33,099 bases of DNA from an uncultured Selenomonadaceae bacterium. Its GTDB lineage: Bacteria; Bacillota; Negativicutes; Selenomonadales; Selenomonadaceae. The notes below the pieces were generated by a model, which worked only from the letters and a program-made list of their open reading frames with translations, had not been told where the DNA came from and did not search any database. Position numbers and translations under genes: made by a program. The stretch spans positions 1 through 33,099 of the forward strand of contig CAJOIA010000016.1 of assembly GCA_905234505.1 (NCBI GenBank), in the 5' to 3' direction. Of the stretch, positions 16,374 through 23,849 are shown piece by piece; the stretch's first letter is position 1; each line of letters starts with the position of its first letter.

Positions 16374-18666
16374 TAGCATTTGCCTCCTTGTTAAATTTCT
16401 TCTTGGACTTTTTAGATTTAAATTTGGGCTTTTTATTTTCAGCGGTTGGATTTTCTTTAACAGCGGAAGCGATTTCTTCAGCCGATGAATTTTCTTCAAC
16501 AGTGGCGGCAGTTTCTTCAGCCGATGAATTTTCTTCAACAGTGGCGGCGATTTCTTCAGCCGGTGAATTTTTTTCAACAGTGGCAGCAGTTTCTTCATCA
16601 GATGAATTTTCTTTCACAGTGGCAGCGTTTTCTTCAGCAGTTGGATTTTCTTTAACAGCGGAAGCGATTTCTTCAGCCGGTGAATTTTCTTCAACAGCGG
16701 CGGCAGTTTCTTCAGCCGATGAATTTTCTTTAACAGTGGCAGCGTTTTCTTCAGCCGACGAATTTTCTTCAACAGCGGAAGCGTTTTCTTCAGCCGGTGA
16801 ATTTTCTTCAACAGTGGCGGCAGTTTCTTCAGCAGATGAATTTTCTTCAACAGTGGCAGTGTTATCTTCAGCCGATGAATTTTCTTTAACAACAGCAGCG
16901 GCAGTTTCTTCAGCCGGTGAATTTTCTTCAACAGTGGCGGCGTTTTCTTCAGCCGGTGGATTTTCTTTCACAGTGGCAGCGTTTTCTTCAGCCGATGGAT
17001 TTTCTTTAACAGTGGCAGCGTTTTCTTCAGCCGATGAATTTTCTTTAACAGCGGCGGCAGTTTCTTCAGCCGATGAATTTTCTTTAACAGCGGAAGTGGT
17101 ATCTTCAGCCGACGAATTTTCTTTAACAGCGGCGGCAGTTTCTTCAGCCGGTCCATAAATTTCAGCTAAAATCTTTTCGCGGTTTTCAATGTATTTATCC
17201 ACGTCGCGCAGATAAGTTATCAAATCTTTAGCGTGGAAAGTGGACTGCAGACGCATATTTTCATTGTCGGGAACTTTTGTACTTGCCGCTGCACCTACGC
17301 CCAAAATCGTTTGCCGTTCATCCATAATCTGGATATTGTAAATTCCTTCCGCGCCGCGCTTGCAATAGCCGATATTTTCAATTTGCCCGCTGATATAGCC
17401 CTGCCTGTAAAGATAGTACGGCTGATAATTTTTCTCGCGCAGAAGTTTTTCCGCCACATAAGCCATCCGCTGAACTTCGGCGTCCGAAGGCAATTCAAAA
17501 TCTTCAATGTGCGAAATTTCCTCAGCAAGCATCGTCTGCAAAGGTGAGCCGCGTTTAATCGCCAGCGCGTGCAATGTCACATCGTCCGGATTGAGCGCCA
17601 AAACTTTTTTAACGCTATCTTTCACGTCATTAATATTTTCGCCAGGTAAGCCCAGAATCAAATCCATATTAATATTGAAATCGCCCGCCGCGCGCAATTC
17701 ATTAAAAGCCGTGATAACTTGCTCGGTGGAATGTTGCCGCCCAATTCTGTCCAAAGTTTTCTGCTGCATAGTTTGAGGATTGACGCTAACTCGCGTCACG
17801 TGGCAATTTTTCATAGCCGAAATTTTTTCAGCGCTAATCGTATCTGGACGCCCGCATTCAACGGTAAATTCTTCGACGCCGTCACTGTAAAACGCTGACT
17901 TAACTTTGCTCAGCATTTCGGCAAAAAATTTTTCAGGCAAAGCGGTTGGAGTTCCTCCGCCAACATAAATACTTTGAACTTTAAAACCATAACGCTTAAT
18001 TTCCGCCGCCGCCGCGTTAATGTCTTTAGTCAAAACGCTCATAAATTCAGCAACTTTTTCGTCGTTGGGCAAAACATTTGACGGAAACGAGCAATACAAG
18101 CAGCGCGTCACGCAAAATGGAATACCGACATACACGCCAATAATTTTTTCGCCGCCAGTTTTTAAAATTGGAATTTGGCGAATTGCCACTTCAGTTAACA
18201 AATAGGATTTATCATAACTGGTCAAATAATCTTCGTGCAGGCGACTAGAAATCTTACTGCAATCAATGACGCCGTACTTTGTCATCCCAAAACCGTCGCG
18301 CAGCCAGCGATGAATAATTTTTGTAGGTCTGACGCCGTGCATAATTCCATAGGGAACTCCTGCTAATTTTAAATCGCCGGTTAAAATTCTATACAGATTT
18401 TTTTTAATGAGCCTATGAATTTCAGCGCCGCGCCGCTCTTTCGGATTAATGCTGTCAATCTCGCTGAATTTTTTATCGACGCCGTTTTTGCGCACAGTTA
18501 AACGCGTCTTGACATTTTCGCTGCCAATCATATTCAGAATTTCAAATTTCTCAAAATCTGCCTCGCCGTCTTCAACTGTTTCAATGTGAAGTGCGCGCAA
18601 CACTTCACCAACAATTTTCACGATAACTTGATCGTTGCTGTTGAGCTTAAAATTTTTTATTTTCAC
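16342..18666 (-). CDS. hemZ: HemZ-like radical SAM coproporphyrinogen dehydrogenase with repetitive acidic tail
   Basis: A 774-aa protein. Residues 1 to about 505 match the Firmicute HemZ type of oxygen-independent coproporphyrinogen III oxidase-like enzymes: an N-terminal extension, then the radical SAM cluster motif CVTRCLYC (C185, C189, C192), VGGGTPTAL, the RVSVNPQTMQQKTLDRIGR segment and a HemN-type C-terminal region. HemZ proteins are assigned to anaerobic haem synthesis, though many relatives have other roles. Residues from about 507 to 741 are 18 repeats of 13 aa (consensus AEETAATVEENSS), followed by a lysine-rich end (KPKFKSKKSKKKF). Such a tail is foreign to the family and would roughly halve the relative size of the enzyme part. 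The start is GTG 18666, overlapping the fur stop (GTGA). Regulation by the upstream Fur protein is plausible. Confidence 0.88.
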   Translation of the reverse strand: MKIKNFKLNSNDQVIVKIVGEVLRALHIETVEDGEADFEKFEILNMIGSENVKTRLTVRKNGVDKKFSEIDSINPKERRGAEIHRLIKKNLYRILTGDLKLAGVPYGIMHGVRPTKIIHRWLRDGFGMTKYGVIDCSKISSRLHEDYLTSYDKSYLLTEVAIRQIPILKTGGEKIIGVYVGIPFCVTRCLYCSFPSNVLPNDEKVAEFMSVLTKDINAAAAEIKRYGFKVQSIYVGGGTPTALPEKFFAEMLSKVKSAFYSDGVEEFTVECGRPDTISAEKISAMKNCHVTRVSVNPQTMQQKTLDRIGRQHSTEQVITAFNELRAAGDFNINMDLILGLPGENINDVKDSVKKVLALNPDDVTLHALAIKRGSPLQTMLAEEISHIEDFELPSDAEVQRMAYVAEKLLREKNYQPYYLYRQGYISGQIENIGYCKRGAEGIYNIQIMDERQTILGVGAAASTKVPDNENMRLQSTFHAKDLITYLRDVDKYIENREKILAEIYGPAEETAAAVKENSSAEDTTSAVKENSSAEETAAAVKENSSAEENAATVKENPSAEENAATVKENPPAEENAATVEENSPAEETAAAVVKENSSAEDNTATVEENSSAEETAATVEENSPAEENASAVEENSSAEENAATVKENSSAEETAAAVEENSPAEEIASAVKENPTAEENAATVKENSSDEETAATVEKNSPAEEIAATVEENSSAEETAATVEENSSAEEIASAVKENPTAENKKPKFKSKKSKKKFNKEANANVVRDEGRIG
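16444..17148 (-). repeat. Eighteen 39-bp tandem repeats in the hemZ-like gene
   Basis: Eighteen units, each 39 bp except one of 42 bp (it encodes AEETAAAVVKENSS). They encode AEE(T/N/I)A(A/S)(T/A)V(K/E)EN(S/P)(S/P/T). Units vary at a few fixed positions and some blocks recur in the same order (AEEIASAVKENPT appears as units 13 and 18), pointing to unequal exchange. Since 39 is a multiple of three, unit gain or loss keeps the frame. Confidence 0.95.
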
Positions 18667-19133
18667 GTCGTCACCTTATTTCTACAGTCCGAGCAATACC
18701 CGAAAAATTTTACTTCGTGGTTGACAATTTCGAAATCAGCTTTCGCGGCAATGCGGTCTTCCACTTCGTCAAGCATATCTTCCTTGAACTCGATAACTTT
18801 TTTGCAATTTAAGCAAATCAAATGATGATGGCGATGAGTTTTGCCGTCGCCGCTGCTCAATTCATATCGCACGCAACCGTCATCAAAATTTACCTTCATC
18901 AAAATTCCGAGTTCGGTCAAAAGTTCGACATTGCGATAAACCGTCGCTAAACCAAAATCAAAATCTTTCTTGCGCAAAAGTTCATGAACTTCCTCCGCGC
19001 TCAAATGGTTACCTTGCTCGCTGTCAATGAAAACTTGCAGAATTTCTTTGCGTTGCGGCGTCATTTTATAATTATTTGCCGATAACTTGCCGCGTAAATC
19101 CTGCATTTTAAAGGATCGCTGGGTTTCGCTCAT
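18663..19133 (-). CDS. fur: Fur-family metal-dependent repressor
   Basis: A 156-aa regulator with a winged-helix DNA-binding part (MTPQRKEILQVF..., recognition helix GLATVYRNVELL about 61-72) and a metal-binding dimerisation part (THRHHHLICLNC, 99-110). Two CxxC pairs (C107/C110 and C147/C150) form the structural zinc site. The overall pattern is closer to Fur than to Zur, but PerR cannot be excluded. The ATG at 19133 is preceded by AGGGGG nine bases away. Its promoter is at 19167-19195. It is the first gene of a unit continuing with hemZ (4-base overlap), the PARG-like gene and hisS. I could not identify a clear Fur box at the promoter, although it is very AT-rich. Confidence 0.93.
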   Translation of the reverse strand: MSETQRSFKMQDLRGKLSANNYKMTPQRKEILQVFIDSEQGNHLSAEEVHELLRKKDFDFGLATVYRNVELLTELGILMKVNFDDGCVRYELSSGDGKTHRHHHLICLNCKKVIEFKEDMLDEVEDRIAAKADFEIVNHEVKFFGYCSDCRNKVTT

Positions 19134-19166
19134 TTGAAGTTCCCCCTAAATTCAATTATTGTGCAT

Positions 19167-19195
19167 ATTATAACAGGTTAGATAAAAATGTACAA
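19167..19195 (-). promoter_or_regulatory. Promoter of the fur-hemZ-PARG-hisS unit
   Basis: On the minus strand TTGTAC (19190-19195) and TATAAT (19167-19172) are 17 bases apart, 34 bases before the fur ATG. The -35 overlaps the T tract of the gmhA terminator. Confidence 0.7.
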
Positions 19196-19220
19196 AAAAA
19201 ATCGCCCTCATTTGAGAGCG
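19193..19220 (-). terminator. Terminator of the Ldt-polA-gmhA unit
   Basis: On the minus strand CGCTCTC (19214-19220), loop AAAT, GAGGGCG (19203-19209; one T-G pair), then ATTTTTTTT. It lies about 10 bases after the gmhA stop. Confidence 0.8.
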
Positions 19221-19229
19221 ACGCAAATT

Positions 19230-19886
19230 TTATTCGCCGAAAAACTCATTTTCAGCCGCAATACAAATCGCGTGGTAAATTGGAAGGTGAAATTCCTGGA
19301 TTTTGTAAGTTTCAGAGGCGGGCGCGCAAATCGTTATATCAGCGATATTTTTTAATTTGCCGCCGCTTTTGCCGGTCAGTGCAATAACTTTAACGCCAAT
19401 AATCTTAGCAACTTCCGCCGCATAAATCACATTTGCCGAATTGCCGGAAGTAGAAATTGCTAACAGAATATCGCCGCGCCTTCCTATACCGAAAAGCTGT
19501 TGCGCGAAAGATAAATTCGCCGCCTGGTCATTGGCAAAGGCAGTTGTCAGCGCAGTTTCACCAACAAGCGAAATTGCGGGCAATGCGCATTGCAAATTTG
19601 CTTTGAAATAGTCGGCGTCATTTGGAAAAATTTTTTCTGCGCGAGTAACAAAATCGGCGTCGAAATCTTCAATTCTGCGCGAAAGAATAAAGCCCTTCAT
19701 TAATTCGCCAACAATATGCAAAGCGTCAGCCGCAGAGCCGCCATTGCCGCAGGTTATTAATTTGTTGCCGCTATGAAAACTTTCGCAAATATTTTCAACA
19801 GCCGCATTTAAACTTTCGCGGCAAATTTCCAGCGCCGGATAACGTTCAATGAGCGTGTCAATCTTTTTAGCCGTAGTCTCTTTAAT
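19230..19886 (-). CDS. gmhA: Phosphoheptose isomerase (sedoheptulose 7-phosphate isomerase), apparent ATT start
   Basis: A SIS-domain enzyme that converts sedoheptulose 7-phosphate to D-glycero-manno-heptose 7-phosphate, the first step to the ADP-heptose of LPS inner core. Visible motifs are TCGNGGSAADALHIVGELM, the NDQAANLSFAQQLFG stretch, AISTSGNSANVI and HLPIYHAICIAAEN. The first in-frame ATG/GTG/TTG is a TTG at 19721, which would remove the conserved CGNGGSAADA loop, so it cannot be the true start. The frame is open up to a stop at 19899-19901. The best start is ATT at 19886, six bases after a run of G that could serve as ribosome site, giving about 218 aa beginning MKETTAKKIDTLIERYPAL, which resembles the usual GmhA N-terminus. 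It follows polA by 40 bases. Confidence 0.85.
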   Translation of the reverse strand: MKETTAKKIDTLIERYPALEICRESLNAAVENICESFHSGNKLITCGNGGSAADALHIVGELMKGFILSRRIEDFDADFVTRAEKIFPNDADYFKANLQCALPAISLVGETALTTAFANDQAANLSFAQQLFGIGRRGDILLAISTSGNSANVIYAAEVAKIIGVKVIALTGKSGGKLKNIADITICAPASETYKIQEFHLPIYHAICIAAENEFFGE

Positions 19887-19894
19887 AAAAATCC

Positions 19895-19929
19895 CCCCCT
19901 AACCACTAATCCCTAAACACTAACCCCTA
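19895..19929 (-). repeat. Heptamer tandem repeat array between polA and gmhA
   Basis: Five consecutive 7-bp units on the minus strand: TAGGGGT, TAGTGTT, TAGGGAT, TAGTGGT and TAGGGGG. The first three bases are the polA stop codon, and the last unit forms the G-rich presumed ribosome site of gmhA. The same heptamer family is found at 21331-21363. Confidence 0.8.
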
Positions 19930-22455
19930 CTTAGCTTCACTCCAATTTTTTCCGTGATGAATGTCTACGCTCAGCGGCACTTTCAAAGTGATAACATTTT
20001 CCATAGCCGCACGAACAATTTTCTCAACCTGCGCAAGTTCTTCAGCCTTAGTTTCAACAACAAGTTCGTCGTGAACCTGCAGGATAATGCGGCTTTGCAT
20101 ATCGGCAAGATTTTTTTCTGCGCGAATCATAGCAATTTTGATAATATCAGCAGCAGTGCCTTGAATCGGCGTATTCATAGCCATTCGCTCGGCAAGCCCG
20201 CGTTGATGAAAATTGGCGCTTTTAATCATTGGCAAAAAACGTCGCCGCCCAAAAAGTGTCGTAACGTAGCCGGTTTCGTGCGCCTGCGCAATAGTTTTGT
20301 CAAGAAATTCTTTGACCTTAGGATACCGCGCAAAATACAGGCTGATATATTCGCCAGCCTCTTTACGCGAAATGCGCAAATCCTTTGACAGCCCGTAATC
20401 GCTGATACCGTAAACAATACCGAAATTAACCGCCTTAGCTTTGCGGCGCAGGTCGGGCGTCATATTGTCGATTGACACGCCGAAAACTTCAGCCGCCGTC
20501 CGCGCGTGAATATCTTCGCCACTCAAAAACGCATTAATCAAATTTTCGTCGCCGGACATATGCGCCAAAAGTCGAAGCTCAATCTGCGAATAATCAGCTG
20601 ATAATAAATAATCGTACCCTTCGCCAGGTTCAAAAAACGCGCGAATTTCTCTGCCTTCTTCGGTGCGCACGGGAATATTTTGCAGATTCGGATCTGAACT
20701 TGAAAGCCTGCCGGTTGCCGTGACAGTCTGATTAAAATTCGTGTGCACTCGGTGAGTTTCAGGATTTATCAAAATTTTAATGCCGTCAAGGAAAGTTGAC
20801 TTCAATTTGGCGAGCGTGCGGAATTTGATAATTTCGTCGATAATCGGATGAATGTCGCGCAGATTTTCAAGCACTTCAGCATTAGTAGAAACGCCGGATT
20901 TAGTTTTTTTCCTGGTCTGCGTCACCGGCGGCAGATTCAATTTGTCAAAAAGAATTTCAGCCAATTGCTTTGGCGAATTGATATTGAATTTTTCACCAGA
21001 AAGCGCGTAAATATTTTCCTCGATTTTAGCAAGGCGGCGTTGCATATCGGCGGATTTTTCTTCAAGGCGGCTGGTATCGACATAAACGCCGCGCATTTCC
21101 ATTTTCGCCAAAACTGCAGTCAGCGGCAATTCCATTTCATAATAAATTTTGGTGAGATTAGCCGCGTCAAGTTTTTCAGCGTAAAGAGCGCCGAGCTTTT
21201 CAAGGGCGACAACTTCAGCGGCGGGCGAATCTGGCAGGCTCATATCAAATTCCCGCGTCAACAATTCAGCGCAGGAATATTCTTCGCGCTCAGGATACAG
21301 CAGATAAGCCGCAATCTCCACGTCGAATACTAGTGAATAGTGGTTAGTGGTTAGTGGATAGTGCTTTATTATTTTTTTTAAGCCGTGCACAGTGATTTTT
21401 TTCTCGCTGTTAAAAATTTCGACAAGCTGACTATCATTGACAGAAAAAATTTCGTCGCCCGCCTTAACAAAATTGCCCGCTACAGCCAGATTTTCCGCGC
21501 TAAAAATTTTATTCATATCGGTCGCGCTAATTTCCGGCACTTCCAAAATATTCTCGGGCGCGTCGTTCGTAAATTCAGCGAAAAGATTTTCAGTTGAATC
21601 ATAAATTTCATGGATGCGGCGCTTTGCAACTTTCAAGGCATAGCGATTGCAAAATTCATCCACGCGATTTAAATGCGGCGTGATTTTAAATTCCTGCGCG
21701 ACAAAATTAATATTCGGCACATTACAAATAATCTGCGCGAGTTTCTTACTGAGCCTTGCAATCTCAACATTGCTTTGAATCGCCGTGCGGAATTTTTTTT
21801 GAGAAATTTTATCGCTATTGGCAAGGACGTTTTCCAAATTTCCAAATTCCTGCAAAAGTTTCGTGGCAGTTTTAGGACCAACACCCGCCACTCCAGGAAT
21901 ATTATCTGAATCATCGCCGCACAAGCCTTTATAATCGACCAGAAGCGGCGGTGCAAATCCAAATTCGGCAGTGAATTTTTCTTTGTCGTAAATTTCAACG
22001 CTGGTATTTTTAACAAAAAGCACGCGCGTATTTTCATTAATCAGCTGAAAAGCATCGCGGTCGCCAGTCACAATGTCGACAAAAAAATCAGCCGACGCTT
22101 GAGCCGATAAAGTGCCGATAATATCGTCAGCCTCATAATTCGGCGCGGACAAAGTTTTAATTCCCATAGCTTTGGCAAATTCTTCAAGCATAGCCATTTG
22201 AGCAATTAATTCGCTCGGAGTTTTTTCACGCCCGCCCTTGTATTCAGGATAAATTTCAGTGCGAAAAGTTTTGCGCGAAGTGTCAAGCGCTATCGCCGCG
22301 TAATCTGGACTGTATTCGCGCAGAAGTTTTACCAATACATTTGAAAAACCGGTAATTCCGCCGGTAGGTTCACCGCTCGGCGCCGTCAAATTCGGCATAG
22401 CATAAAACGAGCGGTAAAAAATGCTGCTTCCATCAATTATTAGTAATCTCTGCAT
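19927..22455 (-). CDS. polA: DNA polymerase I
   Basis: An 842-aa family A polymerase that removes RNA primers and fills gaps. Residues 1 to about 290 are the 5'-3' exonuclease (LIIDGSSIFYRSFYAMP, ANYEADDIIGTL, YKGLCGDDSDNIPGVAGVGPKTA). The middle region keeps the exonuclease fold but I see no DEDD residues, so proofreading is probably lost. The polymerase domain has motif A SADYSQIELRLLAHM, motif B RRKAKAVNFGIVYGIS and motif C VHDELVVE (about 794-801). Residues about 365-375, HYPLTTNHYSL, are encoded by a heptamer repeat array. The ATG at 22455 has AGGA eight bases upstream and overlaps the end of the L,D-transpeptidase gene by 23 bases. Confidence 0.97.
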   Translation of the reverse strand: MQRLLIIDGSSIFYRSFYAMPNLTAPSGEPTGGITGFSNVLVKLLREYSPDYAAIALDTSRKTFRTEIYPEYKGGREKTPSELIAQMAMLEEFAKAMGIKTLSAPNYEADDIIGTLSAQASADFFVDIVTGDRDAFQLINENTRVLFVKNTSVEIYDKEKFTAEFGFAPPLLVDYKGLCGDDSDNIPGVAGVGPKTATKLLQEFGNLENVLANSDKISQKKFRTAIQSNVEIARLSKKLAQIICNVPNINFVAQEFKITPHLNRVDEFCNRYALKVAKRRIHEIYDSTENLFAEFTNDAPENILEVPEISATDMNKIFSAENLAVAGNFVKAGDEIFSVNDSQLVEIFNSEKKITVHGLKKIIKHYPLTTNHYSLVFDVEIAAYLLYPEREEYSCAELLTREFDMSLPDSPAAEVVALEKLGALYAEKLDAANLTKIYYEMELPLTAVLAKMEMRGVYVDTSRLEEKSADMQRRLAKIEENIYALSGEKFNINSPKQLAEILFDKLNLPPVTQTRKKTKSGVSTNAEVLENLRDIHPIIDEIIKFRTLAKLKSTFLDGIKILINPETHRVHTNFNQTVTATGRLSSSDPNLQNIPVRTEEGREIRAFFEPGEGYDYLLSADYSQIELRLLAHMSGDENLINAFLSGEDIHARTAAEVFGVSIDNMTPDLRRKAKAVNFGIVYGISDYGLSKDLRISRKEAGEYISLYFARYPKVKEFLDKTIAQAHETGYVTTLFGRRRFLPMIKSANFHQRGLAERMAMNTPIQGTAADIIKIAMIRAEKNLADMQSRIILQVHDELVVETKAEELAQVEKIVRAAMENVITLKVPLSVDIHHGKNWSEAK
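21331..21363 (+). repeat. Heptamer tandem repeat array inside polA
   Basis: 4.7 units of 7 bp on the plus strand: TAGTGAA, TAGTGGT, TAGTGGT, TAGTGGA and TAGTG. On the polA strand it encodes HYPLTTNHYSL, a loop before VFDVEIAAYLL in the degenerate exonuclease domain. Same family as 19895-19929 but opposite orientation. Confidence 0.85.
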
Positions 22456-23785
22456 GATTCATCCTCAACACTTCAACGGTTTCAATTTCCTCAATGGGAA
22501 TTTTCTTTTCGCGCACTTTTTTATCGGTGGATTTTTTATCGGACTTCTTATCAGATTTCTTATTGTCAGCTTTTTTCTTATCGGACTTTTTATCTTTGTC
22601 AGCTTTCTTCTTATCGGCTTTCTTATCTTTATCGGTTTTTTTCTTATCAGCTTTCTTATCTTTGTCAGATTTTTTCTTGTCAGACTTTTTATCTTTGTCA
22701 GCAGGTTTTTCCGGCGTCAATTCTTCAATCGGCTTATTTTTGTCAATGTCTTTAATTTTATCTTTCTTGGACTTTTTATCGAGTTTGGAATTTGCCACGT
22801 AGAATTTAAAAACTTTGCCGTCGGTTGGACTATCTGAAATATTTTGCAGCCCGCCATCAAGATTAAAAAGTACAATAGCATCATCTGCATTGCAGTAAAT
22901 TTGCGATTTGCTCTCAAAGCCGGTAACAGTGCCGTACTTGGTTTTTAATGCAGCTTCGTCCGCGCGCCATTCCAATTTAGTTTTAAGCGCCATTGCCACA
23001 GGCACAACCGGCAAATAATTAATATTATCGCGCTGAACTGCTTTTGCTAAAAATTTGCGTCCGTTGACTTCGACGTTATCAATGCGCTTGCCTTGCACTT
23101 CGATATTGTAAGGTTTACCAATGGCTGTAGGCGTTCCGTCCGACGCTTCAATTTTTTCTTCAATGCTAGCGTCGCTCTCGAAAGGCGCAACTCCATAAGG
23201 CTCAAGCCAGCGGTTAACATAGTCAACGTCAATATTTTGCCAGCCGTAGCCATCGGGATAAATCGAATAAACCACATTGCCATCAGCAATTTTTTCAACA
23301 ACTACGCGATTATAAGTTATATCGACCGGTGTTCCAACATCAACCGCGTCAAAAATTGTTTCAACGTCAGCCTCGCGCATACGCACACAACCATTTGAAA
23401 CATAACCGCCAATACTGTCGGGGCGATTTGTGCCGTGAATGCCGTAATTTCCATAAATCTGCATCCAGCGATAGCCCAGCGGATTATCTGGACCGGAAGA
23501 AACTATGTATTCTGGATCGTTCGGGTCAATCCACGGCGGATTTATTTCCTTCGCCACGATTTTAAAATAACCAACTGGCGTCGGTGTATAAGTTTTTCCT
23601 AAACCTAATGGATATTCGGCAATTTTTACGCCGTTTTCATAATAAGCCATAATTCGACTTGCCGCATTTATCGCAATTCGCTTTTCAATTTTAGGAGATT
23701 TAGCCGATTCTTCTGCATCTGCCGTTGAGCCAAAAAGCATCGACAATCCTAAAAATCCTGCCGCTAGTTTACCAAAAAGTTTCAA
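22433..23785 (-). CDS. L,D-transpeptidase (YkuD) with stalk-like domain and Lys/Asp-rich tail
   Basis: About 450 aa. It begins with a signal peptide (MKLFGKLAAGFLGLSMLFGS..., cleavage near residue 24), then a YkuD domain (about 35-160) with H117 in YGIHGTNRP and the catalytic C133 in GGYVSNGCVRM. The residue before GC is asparagine rather than the common histidine. Such enzymes make 3-3 peptidoglycan cross-links or attach proteins to the wall. Residues about 230-350 resemble a copper amine oxidase N-like domain common in Firmicute surface proteins. From about 365 to 430 runs a repeat of DKKSDKKKADK type, then an ordinary C-terminus. I prefer TTG at 23785; GTG at 23794 is possible but too near the AAGG site. 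It leads the polA-gmhA unit. Confidence 0.88.
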   Translation of the reverse strand: MKLFGKLAAGFLGLSMLFGSTADAEESAKSPKIEKRIAINAASRIMAYYENGVKIAEYPLGLGKTYTPTPVGYFKIVAKEINPPWIDPNDPEYIVSSGPDNPLGYRWMQIYGNYGIHGTNRPDSIGGYVSNGCVRMREADVETIFDAVDVGTPVDITYNRVVVEKIADGNVVYSIYPDGYGWQNIDVDYVNRWLEPYGVAPFESDASIEEKIEASDGTPTAIGKPYNIEVQGKRIDNVEVNGRKFLAKAVQRDNINYLPVVPVAMALKTKLEWRADEAALKTKYGTVTGFESKSQIYCNADDAIVLFNLDGGLQNISDSPTDGKVFKFYVANSKLDKKSKKDKIKDIDKNKPIEELTPEKPADKDKKSDKKKSDKDKKADKKKTDKDKKADKKKADKDKKSDKKKADNKKSDKKSDKKSTDKKVREKKIPIEEIETVEVLRMNHAEITNN

Positions 23786-23817
23786 CTCTAGCACTGCCTT
23801 TCAAAAAATTTTTCGCC

Positions 23818-23826
23818 ATTATAACA
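23818..23826 (-). promoter_or_regulatory. Extended -10 promoter of the Ldt-polA-gmhA unit
   Basis: On the minus strand TGTTATAAT, about 33 bases before the TTG start at 23785. No good -35 is visible. Confidence 0.55.
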
Positions 23827-23849
23827 CACGCCCTAATAAATTTGAAGGA

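Noticed and set aside
16374-16598. N-terminal extension of the PARG-like protein (LLKKIHRLKK repeats)
   Set aside because: This is the hemZ repeat read in another frame; the real start at 16373 has a well-spaced GGAGG.
16444-17148. CRISPR array
   Set aside because: The 39-bp units are directly adjacent, with no unique spacers, and keep an open reading frame.
16301-17158. A 285-codon open frame on the plus strand (SSADEFSSTVAA repeats)
   Set aside because: It is the antisense reading of the 39-bp repeats of the hemZ-like gene; all repeat frames lack stops because of the composition. It has no ribosome site and no homology outside the repeat.
22421-22837. Hydrophobic frame on the plus strand (FLIGFLIFIGFF repeats)
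   Set aside because: It is the antisense of the Lys/Asp-rich tail of the L,D-transpeptidase; AAG/AAA codons read backwards give Leu/Phe runs.
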